DNA of 64,000 nt from Prochlorococcus marinus str. MIT 0919. GTDB taxonomy: Bacteria; Cyanobacteriota; Cyanobacteriia; PCC-6307; Cyanobiaceae. The stretch covers positions 1,054,001 through 1,118,000 of the forward strand of contig NZ_CP114779.1 in assembly GCF_027359375.1 (NCBI RefSeq). The letters are read 5' to 3'. Positions within the stretch are counted from its first letter, which is position 1; the number at the start of each line of letters is the position of its first letter. Made by a program: the position numbers and the translations under genes. Shown here in pieces: positions 11,650 to 20,976 of this stretch. The notes under the pieces were generated by a model. That model ran no database searches. It was not told the origin of the DNA and worked only from the letters and a program-made list of their open reading frames with translations.

Positions 11650-12150
11650 ATGACCAAGCCAAAAGAGACAAAGAAGGCTAAATCATCACGATTGAAAGCT
11701 AACCGTCGGCTAGCTGAAAATCGCCTTGCAAGACATCAATATGAAATTTTAGAAACACTTGAAACTGGTATAGAACTTTTAGGTACAGAAGTAAAGTCGG
11801 TCAGAGCAGGCAATGCAAATTTAAGAGATGGTTTTTGCCTCATTCGCCAAGGTCAGCTGATTCTCCATAATGTACATATCTCACCATTAAACAACGTAGG
11901 TAATTTTTTCAATCATGACCCTTTAAGAACAAGAAAGCTTCTGGCACATCGCAAAGAAATTAATAAATTGGAAACCAAAATAAGTAAAAAAGGGTTAACT
12001 CTCGTACCTATAAGTATTCATTTAAAAGGATCATGGATAAAAATCATGATAGGTCTAGGAAAAGGTAGAAAGATACATGACAAAAGAGAGCATGAAAAAA
12101 AGAAAGATGTCAATAGAGAAGTAAAATCAGTACTAGCTAGATATAAATAA
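11650..12150 (+). CDS. smpB: SsrA-binding protein SmpB
   Basis: SmpB binds tmRNA and takes it to stalled ribosomes for trans-translation. The 166-residue protein has the expected RNA-binding beta barrel ([28 protein letters not shown]) and the basic C-terminal tail ([16 protein letters not shown]) that mimics the mRNA path. It is divergent from ruvB with about 50 bases between starts. No tmRNA gene was recognised in this window. ATG 11650 fits the family; an ATG at 11645 meets a stop at once. Confidence 0.96.
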   Translation: MTKPKETKKAKSSRLKANRRLAENRLARHQYEILETLETGIELLGTEVKSVRAGNANLRDGFCLIRQGQLILHNVHISPLNNVGNFFNHDPLRTRKLLAHRKEINKLETKISKKGLTLVPISIHLKGSWIKIMIGLGKGRKIHDKREHEKKKDVNREVKSVLARYK

Positions 12151-12181
12151 CTTTAGAAAATACAAAAAATGACTATTTCTT

Positions 12182-12430
12182 ATGAGCAGAGAACAGCAAC
12201 TAAAGCTTTTAAAAGATAAAAGAAAAGCAATCATTCAAGACTTAGAGATTTTTTATCAAAATGCTTTTAATGAAATCTCTAAGCTTAATGTTGCTGAAGG
12301 CGATATTGCCAAGCTATGTCAATTATTACTGCTATCTAAAGAAGCAGCTTTAGGCCCTATGCAAAAAGAAATAGAAAGACCTTTAATCACAAATCCTGCG
12401 AATGACGTCCGTGAGTCAAAATTAAACTGA
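12182..12430 (+). CDS. Small hypothetical protein, 82 residues
   Basis: I do not recognise this protein. It is short, hydrophilic and probably mostly helical, with a lysine-rich N-terminal helix (EQQLKLLKDKRKAIIQDLE) and leucine-rich middle (IAKLCQLLLLSKEAAL). There is no membrane segment or signal peptide. It lies 31 bases after smpB on the same strand and may be co-transcribed with it. Codon use matches its neighbours, and the frame is clean from ATG to stop, so it is likely real. Confidence 0.55.
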   Translation: MSREQQLKLLKDKRKAIIQDLEIFYQNAFNEISKLNVAEGDIAKLCQLLLLSKEAALGPMQKEIERPLITNPANDVRESKLN

Positions 12431-12487
12431 ATTGCATAATCTAATAAATCAACTGCTAATTGACTAAAAAGTGCAAAATATACTTTT

Positions 12488-12548
12488 GTTCCTTAAAGAA
12501 GGAACTGTGAATTAAGCAATAGCAATCTCTAAGCATTCTCAGATGCTT
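12488..12548. repeat. Two short inverted repeats in a convergent gap
   Basis: The 139-base gap between two convergent small genes holds two perfect dyads: arms GTTCCTT/AAGGAAC around AAAG at 12488-12505, and AAGCAT/ATGCTT around TCTCAG at 12531-12548. Neither is followed by a clear T tract on either strand. They may help end or protect transcripts from both sides; nothing else is visible in the gap. Confidence 0.4.
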
Positions 12549-12569
12549 ATCGAACATGATGAGATGTAC

Positions 12570-12830
12570 TTATTTTTGCGAAGGAGGTTCCAAGCTGACG
12601 TTTTCAGGTGGGGGTGTTGGATCTGGATCAGCAATCAACATATGCTGAAGCACTATTTCGGGACGTTCACTATCCCGCCATCTAATGCGATATGCAGGCA
12701 TCTTTGTACCCCTACTGGTTGTTTGTTCAACTGGCTCCATTACCCAGCCACGCCTTGAACGACCCTGCGGATTACGCTTGACCACAGGATCAGCATGCTT
12801 AAAACGGAAACCGACTCGCTCTCCACTCAT
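12570..12830 (-). CDS. Conserved-looking small hypothetical protein
   Basis: The 86-residue product (starting MSGERVGFRFKHADPV) is basic in its N-terminal half, has RWRDSERPEIVLQHMLI in the middle and a proline-rich acidic tail (PDPTPPPENVSLEPP). It looks like a compact beta-rich domain plus a disordered tail. I do not know its function. I prefer ATG 12830 over a TTG at 12857 that would extend it by nine residues. It lies 56 bases downstream of lysS on... the upstream side: lysS ends before it in coordinate but is transcribed after it on the minus strand, so it precedes lysS and may share its transcript. Confidence 0.6.
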   Translation of the reverse strand: MSGERVGFRFKHADPVVKRNPQGRSRRGWVMEPVEQTTSRGTKMPAYRIRWRDSERPEIVLQHMLIADPDPTPPPENVSLEPPSQK

Positions 12831-12885
12831 CTGAAGATTACATTCATACTCGCTCAATTATCCACTTTGATGGTGCATTTTCCGA

Positions 12886-14400
12886 TTACTGAGAACCGGA
12901 CCCAGGACGAAGTAACGGAAAAGCAATTACATCTCTAATAGAAGGACTATCAGTTAGGAGCATTACCAAACGGTCAATTCCGATGCCTAGGCCTCCTGTT
13001 GGAGGCATTCCCACCTCAAGAGCATTTACAAAATCTTCATCAATTAAGTGAGCCTCAAGATCACCTGCTTCCCTTCGAGATTGTTGCAAAAGAAGACGTT
13101 CGCGCTGATCTACAGGATCGATAAGTTCACTAAAAGCATTCGCTGTCTCTCGCCCTGCAATAAATAATTCAAATCTTTCAACCATCCCATCCTTACTTCG
13201 GTGTTTCCTGGCCAAAGGTGAAATCTCAATGGGGTAATCAACAACAAAAGTAGGTTGAAATAAATTTGCTTCTACCCTTTGTTCGAAAGCAGAATTTAAC
13301 AATCTCCCAACACTATCCAAATTATCTGGAACCTCAAGTCCAACTTTTGTCATTGCTTTAGCTGCCTTTTCTCGATCTTTTCCAAAAGTGTAAAAATCAA
13401 TACCAGTAAATTCAAAAACCAACTCATTCATTGACACTCTTTTCCATGGAGGGGTGAGATCTATCTCTTTACCTTGATAAGTGATCTTTGTTAAACCACA
13501 AATTTCTAAACAAACTGCTGCAATCATCTCCTCAGTCAAATTCATCATATCGGTGTAGTCAGCAAAAGCCTGGTAAACCTCGACTGAGGTGAACTCAGGA
13601 TTATGCCTTGTACTTATACCTTCATTTCTAAATATTCTTCCGAGCTCATAAACTCGCTCAAAACCTCCAACTACTAATCGTTTGAGATGAAGTTCGGTGG
13701 CAATTCTCAAATAAAGGGGTAAGTCGAGGGTGTTGTGATGAGTAACAAAAGGTCTAGCATCAGCACCCCCTGCTTCTGATTGAAGTACAGGAGTTTCAAT
13801 TTCCAAAAAATCTCTTTCGTCAAGCCATCTACGAATTGCACTAACCATCAAAGCCCTTCTCCTAAAGGTTTTACGAGACTGAGGGTTGACAATCAAATCT
13901 ACATAACGCTGCCTATAGCGCTTTTCAACATCGGCAAGCCCATGCCATTTATCAGGCAATGGTTGTAATGATTTGGACAACATTTCCCAAGAAAAAACTT
14001 TTATAGATAATTCCCCGCGATCTGTTCGCCTCAGAATTCCTTTAACTCCAATCCAATCTCCAGAATCAACTAATTCTGTAAGTTGCTTAAAAGATAAACG
14101 CACATTATCAGCATCATTTGGATCAACATTGTCCAAAGTGGCTTTCTCTAAAAAAAGCTGAATTGAACCCGTTTCATCTGCCAAGGTAAAGAAAGCAAGC
14201 TTTCCCATAACTCGACGAGTAATCACTCTTCCCGCTAAAGCAACATCAACTTGTCGCTCTTGCCCATTAGGCAAATCTTCATGATCAGACTGCAAAGAAG
14301 CTGCTTTATGAGTCGGTTCAAACCGTATTGCATAAGGACCATTCCCAAGATCTTGCAAGGTTCTGGCCTTGTCCAAACGGGTTTCTCTTAGATCAGCCAA
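12886..14400 (-). CDS. lysS: Lysyl-tRNA synthetase, class II
   Basis: LysS attaches lysine to tRNA-Lys. The 504-residue protein has an N-terminal OB-fold anticodon-binding domain (about residues 55-160, [18 protein letters not shown]) and a class II catalytic core with motif 1 ([10 protein letters not shown]), motif 2 ([18 protein letters not shown]) and motif 3 ([11 protein letters not shown]). The first codon of the frame is TTG at 14400 (MADLRETRL); there is no in-frame ATG before the OB fold, so a TTG start is likely. It is followed on the minus strand by the small gene at 12570-12830, whose end is downstream of lysS, and preceded by the response regulator gene. Confidence 0.95.
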   Translation of the reverse strand: MADLRETRLDKARTLQDLGNGPYAIRFEPTHKAASLQSDHEDLPNGQERQVDVALAGRVITRRVMGKLAFFTLADETGSIQLFLEKATLDNVDPNDADNVRLSFKQLTELVDSGDWIGVKGILRRTDRGELSIKVFSWEMLSKSLQPLPDKWHGLADVEKRYRQRYVDLIVNPQSRKTFRRRALMVSAIRRWLDERDFLEIETPVLQSEAGGADARPFVTHHNTLDLPLYLRIATELHLKRLVVGGFERVYELGRIFRNEGISTRHNPEFTSVEVYQAFADYTDMMNLTEEMIAAVCLEICGLTKITYQGKEIDLTPPWKRVSMNELVFEFTGIDFYTFGKDREKAAKAMTKVGLEVPDNLDSVGRLLNSAFEQRVEANLFQPTFVVDYPIEISPLARKHRSKDGMVERFELFIAGRETANAFSELIDPVDQRERLLLQQSRREAGDLEAHLIDEDFVNALEVGMPPTGGLGIGIDRLVMLLTDSPSIRDVIAFPLLRPGSGSQ

Positions 14401-14464
14401 CGAAGAATAAATTCAAATTATCTTGAGGTTAGATAGACATTTGAGTTAATCAAACCTTCCATTT

Positions 14465-15271
14465 TCAAGCAACAACAGTTGGGAATTCCCCTACTCTTTG
14501 GGAGGAATAACCAATACCTCTAACAGTAAGAATTAATTCTGGGTTTCTAGGGTCAGGTTCTAACTTCCCTCGTAATCGAGCAACATAAACATCTACTACT
14601 CTTAAATCAGCTGCTCTTCTAGGGGGGTAACCCCATAGCTGTTCAAGAATTTCTGCGCGAGGTACAACTTTGCCCGGATCACGAAATAGCAATTCCAACA
14701 AACTAAATTCTGTATAAGTTAATCCAATCCTTTCTCCAGCACGACTTACTTGTCTCCTGTTTGTATCTACAACTAAATCGCCAAGCTTCATCACACCTTG
14801 CCCAACCGGTATTTCCCTAGGCTCAGCAACAGAAGCACCAGGACCCATTCGCCGTAGGATTGTCGCTATTCGAGCCTCTAGCTCCTTTGGACTGAATGGT
14901 TTGGATAAATAATCATCAGCACCCAAGTCAAGCCCTGCTACGCGCTCTGAGATAGCCTCGAGGGCGCTTAAGAAAATAATTGGAACTATCGATTCCCCTC
15001 TAATGCGTCTACAAACCGCAAAACCATCAAGTTTTGGAAGCATTACATCCAATACAACTAAATCTGGTGATTCTCTATGAAACAACTCAAGAGCCTCTTC
15101 TCCATCCTTAGCTGAAATCACTTGATAGCCAGCAAGTTCTAGACGGGTAACCAATACTTTCAACACTGCTGGTTCGTCATCTACAACAAGAATTGTTGCC
15201 TTTGAACCATAGGAAGCCTTTAAAACAGGCCCACCAGTGCTTTCAAGCTTGGATGAACCTCCTGCACGCAT
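14465..15271 (-). CDS. OmpR-family response regulator, Ycf27 (RpaB)-like
   Basis: The 268-residue protein has a receiver domain at about residues 25-140 with acidic pocket Asp31-Asp32, phosphoacceptor Asp75 (VVLDVMLPKLDGF) and Lys124 (LSKPFSP). A winged-helix DNA-binding domain follows (LTYTEFSLLELLF, RVVDVYVARLRGKLE, LTVRGIGY). A 23-residue extension precedes the receiver. The C-terminal half resembles cyanobacterial Ycf27/RpaB regulators that control photosynthesis genes under light stress, but it differs from canonical RpaB at several places and I leave the symbol blank. No sensor kinase gene is adjacent. It lies between mreBCD and lysS, 64 bases upstream of lysS. Confidence 0.85.
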   Translation of the reverse strand: MRAGGSSKLESTGGPVLKASYGSKATILVVDDEPAVLKVLVTRLELAGYQVISAKDGEEALELFHRESPDLVVLDVMLPKLDGFAVCRRIRGESIVPIIFLSALEAISERVAGLDLGADDYLSKPFSPKELEARIATILRRMGPGASVAEPREIPVGQGVMKLGDLVVDTNRRQVSRAGERIGLTYTEFSLLELLFRDPGKVVPRAEILEQLWGYPPRRAADLRVVDVYVARLRGKLEPDPRNPELILTVRGIGYSSQRVGEFPTVVA

Positions 15272-15339
15272 GAACCAAATTTATGTAGGTGGAAATGCAA
15301 CCATAACCTTCCAACCGAAACTAAGACCAACAATTTGCC

Positions 15340-15360
15340 AAAAAAAAGCGGATTTTTTTT
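15340..15360 (-). terminator. A/T hairpin downstream of mreBCD
   Basis: Eight A residues (15340-15347), a five-base loop and eight T residues (15353-15360) form a perfect inverted repeat. On the minus strand it would read A8-TCCGC-T8 downstream of mreD, an A:U-only hairpin that ends in a T run and could stop mreBCD transcripts. The absence of GC pairs in the stem makes this weak. Confidence 0.3.
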
Positions 15361-15379
15361 GTTTTTTTTAAGATTTTAC

Positions 15380-15416
15380 GAGTACTTACACCTAGGTAAA
15401 TCTACTCATTTTTTTT
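15380..15416 (+). terminator. Terminator-like hairpin on the plus strand
   Basis: Arms GAGTA (15380-15384) and TACTC (15403-15407) enclose inner arms TTAC and GTAA around ACCTAG, and the hairpin is followed by eight T residues (15409-15416) on the plus strand. It looks like a Rho-independent terminator, yet the flanking genes are both on the minus strand, so a plus-strand transcript, if any, is unannotated. Confidence 0.4.
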
Positions 15417-15516
15417 ATTTTTCTGCATTTTTTTAAATTAAGTTTGATGAGAGAGATGGCACTTAAGAGCTGAAAAAATTAAAAGAATTTAAGTTGAAAT
15501 CCATTATTTGCAATTG

Positions 15517-16026
15517 TTATCTATTTCGCTGGCGGAAAAAATATAAAAACATCCACGAACAAATCATTGGGGCCAATAAGGCAGTGACAATTGCTTGAGC
15601 GAACAATGCGTAAAAAAAGCCATTATGAAAGAAAAAAGTCTTACTCTCACTAATAAAAAAGATTTTTTGAAGCCATATAGTCAGTCCAATAACGCATGTA
15701 CCAAGCCACGCAAGCAAGCCCAAGCTGAAGCTATTTGTAATGGTAGGGGCTTTTCTGCCTAAGAGGCCCCACCAAAACCCAAGAAGCATTAAAGATGGGA
15801 TTTGGGTTGCGCCATTAATATGAATTGCATCTAAAAGCATTCCTAAACAAAGCCCGGCAAAAGTTCCTGCAAAAGCACCTTCTTGGAGAGCCCAGGGAAG
15901 CAGCCAAAAAACCGACCAATTTGGACCTACATTAGAAATAGCAATCCAAGATGGGCTTAAGAAAGAAAGAAATGGAACAAGTAAAGCTAAAAGTAAATAT
16001 CCAATTCTTCTAGAAGGAGTTTTCAT
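15517..16026 (-). CDS. mreD: Rod shape-determining membrane protein MreD
   Basis: MreD is an inner-membrane member of the elongasome that builds the lateral cell wall. This 169-residue protein is strongly hydrophobic with about five membrane segments (IGYLLLALLVPFLSFL, VFWLLPWALQEGAFAGTF, SLMLLGFWWGLLG, LGLLAWLGTCVIGLTIW, ALFAQAIVTALLAPMIC). Family sequence is poorly conserved, so the call leans on topology and its place after mreC. I use ATG 16026, which overlaps the mreC stop as TAATG; the longer frame begins with TTG at 16050. Confidence 0.88.
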   Translation of the reverse strand: MKTPSRRIGYLLLALLVPFLSFLSPSWIAISNVGPNWSVFWLLPWALQEGAFAGTFAGLCLGMLLDAIHINGATQIPSLMLLGFWWGLLGRKAPTITNSFSLGLLAWLGTCVIGLTIWLQKIFFISESKTFFFHNGFFYALFAQAIVTALLAPMICSWMFLYFFRQRNR

Positions 16027-16769
16027 TACAAACCAATTATCTCTACCCAATCAATTGCCTCAGGATGAGCAAGAAGCTGTACGAAGCCATATGGTGAAGG
16101 TAAATTTTCTGCATTTATAAATTTGATTACCCCTATTGGTTCGTTAGGAGGAAGCAAAGTGCTTGCAGAGGAAGTGCTCACAATATCTCCAACTTTTGTT
16201 TCAGAACTTTTATCTAGAAAATTTATCTGAGGACGATTATTCCCATTACCAACCAATATTCCATGAACCTTAGTTCGTTCAACCCATACTCCTATTTTGC
16301 TTTGAGGAGAAGTAAGTAATCGAACTCTTGAGGTTGTTGGAGTTGTTGAATCAATAATTCCCAAAACACCCCCAGGTCCTAAAACTACATCACTAGTTTT
16401 TATGCCTGATTTCGAACCCTTATTAATATCAAGCTGTTGCCAAAAACCACTTGTTTTTCGAGAAATAACTACAGCAGGTATACGATTTTCACCAGATGAT
16501 GCTTTTAATTCAAGTAAATTTCTTAGGCGCTGATTATCTTTCTGAAGCAAAGTTAACTTTATTTGTTGTTCTAAATTCGCACTACTCTGTATCCATTCTT
16601 TCTGAGCAATGCCAGGAGTAAAGGGACTAACGATCAATGAGTATATATCAATTAAATATGCGCCTTTTGCAAAACGAATAGCACTAAAAAGTATAGAAAT
16701 CCCAACCCAAAACCATAAACTCTTCTTATTCCACCAACGAAAAGAAGCATCCCGTCGGAAACTACCCAT
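16026..16769 (-). CDS. mreC: Rod shape-determining protein MreC
   Basis: MreC is a bitopic scaffold that links cytoplasmic MreB to periplasmic wall enzymes. The 247-residue product has an N-terminal membrane anchor (LWFWVGISILFSAIRF), a coiled-coil stretch (about residues 65-90, LEQQIKLTLLQKDNQRLRN) and the periplasmic beta domain (VVISRKTSGFWQQLDINKG, VVLGPGGVLGIID, VERTKVHGILVGNG). ATG 16769 is preferred; the frame extends one codon to a TTG. It sits between mreB and mreD, with coupling to mreD by a one-base overlap. Confidence 0.95.
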   Translation of the reverse strand: MGSFRRDASFRWWNKKSLWFWVGISILFSAIRFAKGAYLIDIYSLIVSPFTPGIAQKEWIQSSANLEQQIKLTLLQKDNQRLRNLLELKASSGENRIPAVVISRKTSGFWQQLDINKGSKSGIKTSDVVLGPGGVLGIIDSTTPTTSRVRLLTSPQSKIGVWVERTKVHGILVGNGNNRPQINFLDKSSETKVGDIVSTSSASTLLPPNEPIGVIKFINAENLPSPYGFVQLLAHPEAIDWVEIIGL

Positions 16770-16773
16770 CAAA

Positions 16774-17856
16774 TCAATCCCTTACTGCATTTCTGGCAAA
16801 TTCAGGAGTATCAACTACTCTCTTTAATCTCTTGAAGTTATCTAAAACTTTCCCACATCCATTAACCACACAGAGCAAAGGTTCTTCTGCAACATGGGTG
16901 AAAATACCTGTTTCATGACTCACTAAATCACTAATACCCCTAACTAAAGCTCCTCCTCCTGCCAACATAATGCCTCGGTCAACAATATCTGCTGCTAATT
17001 CTGGAGGAGTACGTTCTAAAACTCTTTTCACCGCATCAACTATTTTGTTTAGAGGATCAGACATGGCGTCACGTAGCTCACCAGCATTCAAATTGATAGA
17101 TCGTGGCAAACCAGATAGCAAATGCAATCCTCTTACATCCATACTTTGATGATCAAACTCATCATTAGGAAAAGCTGATCCAATACGAATTTTAATTTCT
17201 TCTGCTGTTCTTTCGCCAACAACCAAGTTGTGAACCTTTTTTAAATAAACAGCAATTGAATCATTGATCTCATCACCTGCCACACGTACAGACTCACTTA
17301 ATACAGTTCCGCCCAAACTCAAAACTGCAACTTCCGTAGTACCTCCACCAATATCAACAATCATTGTCCCGATTGGTTCTGTAACAGGAAGATCAGCCCC
17401 TATTGCAGCAGCTACAGGTTCGTCAATTAAATGAACTTCTCTAGCGCCAGCAAGACCTGCTTCTCGAACTGCTCTTCTTTCAACACTTGTAACGCCACTT
17501 GGAATACCTACAACTAAACGCGGTGCAATGATCCCACGGCCTTCATTACACTTTTGTATAAAAGTTTTCAACATCTGCTCAGCTGCATCAAAATCAGCAA
17601 TTACACCATCCCTTAAAGGCCTAACTGCTCGAATATTGCCTGGCGTACGACCCAGCATTAATTTTGCGTCTTCACCAACTGCCAAAGGTTCTCCTTCCTC
17701 TAAATCCATTGCTACAACAGATGGCTCTTCAAGAACTATTCCTTTGCCTTGTACATAAATCAACGTATTTGCCGTCCCTAAATCAATCCCTATATCTCTG
17801 GAAAGTCTCAAACGTCTAAAAAACACTTTTTTAATTTGAATATGAGTTTGAATCAT
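16774..17856 (-). CDS. mreB: Rod shape-determining actin homologue MreB
   Basis: MreB is the actin-like ATPase that forms membrane-associated filaments guiding wall synthesis. The protein has the phosphate-1 motif (IGIDLGTANTLIYV), phosphate-2 (MIVDIGGGTTEVAVLSLGG) and adenosine motif (IMLAGGGALVRGI). The ATG at 17856 gives 360 residues, but similarity to MreB proteins begins at FFRRLRLSRDIG, so an in-frame GTG at 17826 (350 residues) is an attractive alternative; neither has a clear Shine-Dalgarno. It is the first gene of mreBCD and is divergent from ssb across about 108 bases. Confidence 0.95.
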   Translation of the reverse strand: MIQTHIQIKKVFFRRLRLSRDIGIDLGTANTLIYVQGKGIVLEEPSVVAMDLEEGEPLAVGEDAKLMLGRTPGNIRAVRPLRDGVIADFDAAEQMLKTFIQKCNEGRGIIAPRLVVGIPSGVTSVERRAVREAGLAGAREVHLIDEPVAAAIGADLPVTEPIGTMIVDIGGGTTEVAVLSLGGTVLSESVRVAGDEINDSIAVYLKKVHNLVVGERTAEEIKIRIGSAFPNDEFDHQSMDVRGLHLLSGLPRSINLNAGELRDAMSDPLNKIVDAVKRVLERTPPELAADIVDRGIMLAGGGALVRGISDLVSHETGIFTHVAEEPLLCVVNGCGKVLDNFKRLKRVVDTPEFARNAVRD

Positions 17857-17964
17857 AAGAGCTGTTGCGAGATATACAACACCACCGCGTAAGACTCTGG
17901 ACCACCTTTTATAGAGGCCTATTAAGATTGCTGCATTATTAAAATTACTTGATCAGTAAAAACT

Positions 17965-18351
17965 ATGAGTGTTAACTCTGTAAGCCTAGTTGGCAGAGCT
18001 GGTAGAGACCCAGAAGTACGCTATTTCGAATCTGGTTCAATTGTCGCGAACCTGACTTTAGCGGTCAATCGCCGAAGCAAACAAGATGAGCCTGATTGGT
18101 TTAATTTAGAAATTTGGGGCAAACAAGCTCAAGTTGCAGCAGATTATGTAAAAAAAGGATCTTTAATAGGCATTACTGGTAGTTTCAAACTAGACCAATG
18201 GAAAGACAAAAACACAGGTGAAGAGCGACAGAAACCTGTTGTTCGAGTAGATAGGTTAGAACTCTTAGGGACAAGGAGAGATGATGAGAGTAGATTTAAT
18301 AATCAACAACAAAATATGCCACATACCAATGAAGAAGATATCCCATTTTAA
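17965..18351 (+). CDS. ssb: Single-stranded DNA-binding protein
   Basis: SSB coats single-stranded DNA in replication and repair. The 128-residue protein has the OB fold from residue 1 to about 105 (NSVSLVGRAGRDPEVRYFESG, WFNLEIWGKQAQVAADYVKKG, RLELLGTR). It then has a short linker and an acidic tail ending NEEDIPF, which matches the DDDIPF-type tip that recruits partner proteins. It is divergent from mreB and convergent with the dedA gene, with only 6 bases between the two stop codons. Confidence 0.96.
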   Translation: MSVNSVSLVGRAGRDPEVRYFESGSIVANLTLAVNRRSKQDEPDWFNLEIWGKQAQVAADYVKKGSLIGITGSFKLDQWKDKNTGEERQKPVVRVDRLELLGTRRDDESRFNNQQQNMPHTNEEDIPF

Positions 18352-18357
18352 AAAATA

Positions 18358-19020
18358 CTAATGCAATTTATTTTTATGCTTTATTAAAGATCTAACTAAC
18401 AACCAAATAAATAATGTTATAAGAATAATTACAAGAGTGATTTTAATTATTTCTGAGAAAGGGTCAAGCCAACTAGCAACTTGCCTATAGCTTTCTCCTA
18501 GAAATATTCCAGCAATAGTTAATAATATTGTCCAAATTAAACTTCCTGCTGTTGTCCAAATAGTAAAAGGAGCTATTGGCATTAACTCAACTCCAGCAGG
18601 TACTGAAATCAATGTTCTTATTCCAGGGACTAATCGTCCCCAAAACACCAAAGACTTTCCATAGCGTGAAAACCACATTCGACTTCGAAAGAGTTCTTCT
18701 GGACTAATACCTATCCAACGTCCATATTTTCTAAGCCAATTTTCAAGTTTTTCTTCATTAATTAGGCGCCCAATTCCATACCATGGGAATGCACCTAAAA
18801 CTGTTCCAATAAGACCTGCTAAAACAACAGGTATGAAATTCAGTTGACCAGTATAAACATAATATCCACCTAAAGGCATTATTAATTCTGAAGGAATAGG
18901 TGGAAATATATTTTCTAAAAACATTGCTATCAATATTGCTCCATAACCAATCCACTGATTTGCTTCTACTGAATCACCAATGAAATTTATTAATCCTGTT
19001 ACTATGTTAGAGATTTCCAT
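18358..19020 (-). CDS. DedA family membrane protein
   Basis: The 220-residue integral membrane protein belongs to the DedA/SNARE-associated family. It has the conserved ENIFPPIPSELIMPLGGYY near the N-terminus and GRLVPGIRTLISVPAG in the middle, with about five hydrophobic segments and a basic C-terminus. Family members act in lipid carrier recycling and membrane homeostasis; the precise role here is not evident. It follows ahcY on the minus strand after 15 bases and is probably co-transcribed with it. Confidence 0.88.
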   Translation of the reverse strand: MEISNIVTGLINFIGDSVEANQWIGYGAILIAMFLENIFPPIPSELIMPLGGYYVYTGQLNFIPVVLAGLIGTVLGAFPWYGIGRLINEEKLENWLRKYGRWIGISPEELFRSRMWFSRYGKSLVFWGRLVPGIRTLISVPAGVELMPIAPFTIWTTAGSLIWTILLTIAGIFLGESYRQVASWLDPFSEIIKITLVIILITLFIWLLVRSLIKHKNKLH

Positions 19021-19035
19021 AGAAAATTATAATAA

Positions 19036-20466
19036 TCAATACCTATATTGATCAGATTTATAAGGCCCTTGAACCGGTACATTTATATAATTTGCTTGCT
19101 CTTGAGTAAGATCTGTCAACTTTGCGCCAATTTTTTCCAAATGGAATCTTGCAACCATTTCATCTAAATATTTTGGTAAAATGTAGACTTGATTAGTATA
19201 TTTATGAGCTTTTGTATATAACTCTATCTGCGCCAAGACTTGGTTAGTAAACGAGTTACTCATCACAAAGCTAGGGTGTCCTGTAGCACATCCTAGGTTA
19301 ACCAATCTACCTTCAGCTAAAAGAATAATCTTATTACCACTTGGTAAAGTTATATGGTCTACCTGAGGCTTTATGTTTTCCCATTGATAAGACTTTAAAG
19401 AAGCAACATCAATTTCATTATCAAAATGACCAATATTACATACAATTGCTTCATCTTTCATGCGAATTAAATGCTGGTGAGTGATGACATTAAAGTTACC
19501 TGTCGCAGTAACAAAAATATCTACATTTTCGACAACATCATCCAGTCGTACTACACGATATCCCTCCATCGCTGCCTGCAAAGCGCAAATAGGATCGATC
19601 TCAGCAATCATCACTGTTGCTCCTAAGCCTCTTAAAGATTGAGCTGAGCCCTTGCCAACATCTCCATAACCCATTACTAATGCCACTTTCCCTGCAACCA
19701 TTACATCAGTGGCTCGTTTAATACCATCTACTAACGATTCTCTACATCCGTAAAGATTATCAAATTTGCTCTTCGTCACAGAATCATTCACATTAATTGC
19801 TGGGAAAGGCAAGTCCCCATTCTTCTGCATCTGATATAACCGAGCCACACCTGTTGTTGTCTCTTCTGTAACTCCTTGAATCGAAGATTTAATACGAGAA
19901 TAAAAAGTGGAATCCTGGGAAAGCTTTTTGCGAATAGAGGCATATAAAGCAATCTCTTCCTCATTGCAGGGAGCATCAAGAACGCTTTTATCTTTCTCAG
20001 CTTTACTGCCCAGAATTACCAACCCAGTAGCATCGCCACCATCGTCCAAAATCATATTAGGCCCATCATTAGAGTTCCATTCAAGTATTCGATGGGTATA
20101 AGCCCAATACTCATCTAAAGTTTCACCTTTCTTCGCAAAAACAGGTATGCCCGTGCTTGCTATGGCTGCTGCTGCATGATCTTGGGTAGAAAAAATATTG
20201 CATGAAGCCCATCTCACCTCAGCTCCCAAAGCCACTAAAGTTTCAATCAATACTGCTGTTTGAATAGTCATATGAAGACTTCCTGCAATTCGTGCACCTT
20301 TTAAAGGTTGCTCTTTTGAATACTTTGCTCTCAGGGACATTAAACCTGGCATTTCCTTTTCAGCTATATCAAGTTCTTTACGGCCAAATGCAGCAAGTTC
20401 TAAATCTGAAATTTCATAATCAGCTTTTTTATCAAATTGTTGCGTTGAGGCAGATGCTGCGATCAT
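19036..20466 (-). CDS. ahcY: Adenosylhomocysteinase
   Basis: AhcY hydrolyses S-adenosylhomocysteine to adenosine and homocysteine, clearing the product of methyltransferases. The 476-residue protein shows the substrate region [15 protein letters not shown], the [17 protein letters not shown] segment with the NAD-binding [17 protein letters not shown] that follows it, and the C-terminal KSDQYRY ending. The size, about 40 residues above the shortest members, agrees with the insertion-containing type. Its start lies only 21 bases from the divergent tsaE start, leaving no space for an SAH riboswitch. Confidence 0.97.
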   Translation of the reverse strand: MIAASASTQQFDKKADYEISDLELAAFGRKELDIAEKEMPGLMSLRAKYSKEQPLKGARIAGSLHMTIQTAVLIETLVALGAEVRWASCNIFSTQDHAAAAIASTGIPVFAKKGETLDEYWAYTHRILEWNSNDGPNMILDDGGDATGLVILGSKAEKDKSVLDAPCNEEEIALYASIRKKLSQDSTFYSRIKSSIQGVTEETTTGVARLYQMQKNGDLPFPAINVNDSVTKSKFDNLYGCRESLVDGIKRATDVMVAGKVALVMGYGDVGKGSAQSLRGLGATVMIAEIDPICALQAAMEGYRVVRLDDVVENVDIFVTATGNFNVITHQHLIRMKDEAIVCNIGHFDNEIDVASLKSYQWENIKPQVDHITLPSGNKIILLAEGRLVNLGCATGHPSFVMSNSFTNQVLAQIELYTKAHKYTNQVYILPKYLDEMVARFHLEKIGAKLTDLTQEQANYINVPVQGPYKSDQYRY

Positions 20467-20487
20467 GATTAGGAATTAATTAAAAAT

Positions 20488-20976
20488 TTGCAAAGGAACA
20501 TCTTCAAAAATATCAAAGTTCCTGAGTCAATCGTCTGGCAATCTAACCAATCAGGGTGGCTTCTAAATAATCTTGAGGCAACAATTGCATTTGGCGAAAT
20601 ACTAAGTCAAAAGATCCAAAGCTCCAAAATACTGTTGCTTGAGGGGCCACTAGGGTCTGGGAAAACAAGCCTAGTAAAGGGAATTGCGAAAGGTCTTCAG
20701 ATCTTGGAACCAATTACGAGTCCTACTTTTCCTTTATCTCAACATTACTTAAAAGGAAAAAGAGCGCTTATTCATTTAGACCTATATAGATTAGACAGTG
20801 CAGATTCTGCAAACGAATTATTTATTCAAGAAGAAGAAGAAGCAAAAGATCTCAAAGCACTTATGGTTATTGAATGGCCTTCACGTTTAAAGATTGATCT
20901 TGAGGATGCTTGGCATGTGAACTTGACTTATACCCAAGATAACAAGAGATTAATAAAACTTTTTTCTCCTTATTGA
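20488..20976 (+). CDS. tsaE: tRNA threonylcarbamoyladenosine biosynthesis ATPase TsaE
   Basis: TsaE is the ATPase that works with TsaB and TsaD to make t6A37 in tRNAs that read ANN codons. The 162-residue protein has Walker A GPLGSGKTSLVKG (P-loop at residues 53-60), TSPTFPLSQHY and the HLDLYRL block. The frame starts with TTG at 20488; there is no in-frame ATG before the P-loop. It is divergent from ahcY at 21 bases, so its promoter probably lies in the ahcY coding region. Its 3' end overlaps the convergent sugar kinase gene by 7 bases. Confidence 0.93.
   Translation: MQRNIFKNIKVPESIVWQSNQSGWLLNNLEATIAFGEILSQKIQSSKILLLEGPLGSGKTSLVKGIAKGLQILEPITSPTFPLSQHYLKGKRALIHLDLYRLDSADSANELFIQEEEEAKDLKALMVIEWPSRLKIDLEDAWHVNLTYTQDNKRLIKLFSPY

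Noticed and set aside
11600-11671. Longer N-terminus for ruvB
   Set aside because: It would overlap the smpB start and adds residues unlike RuvB; ATG 11599 fits the family.
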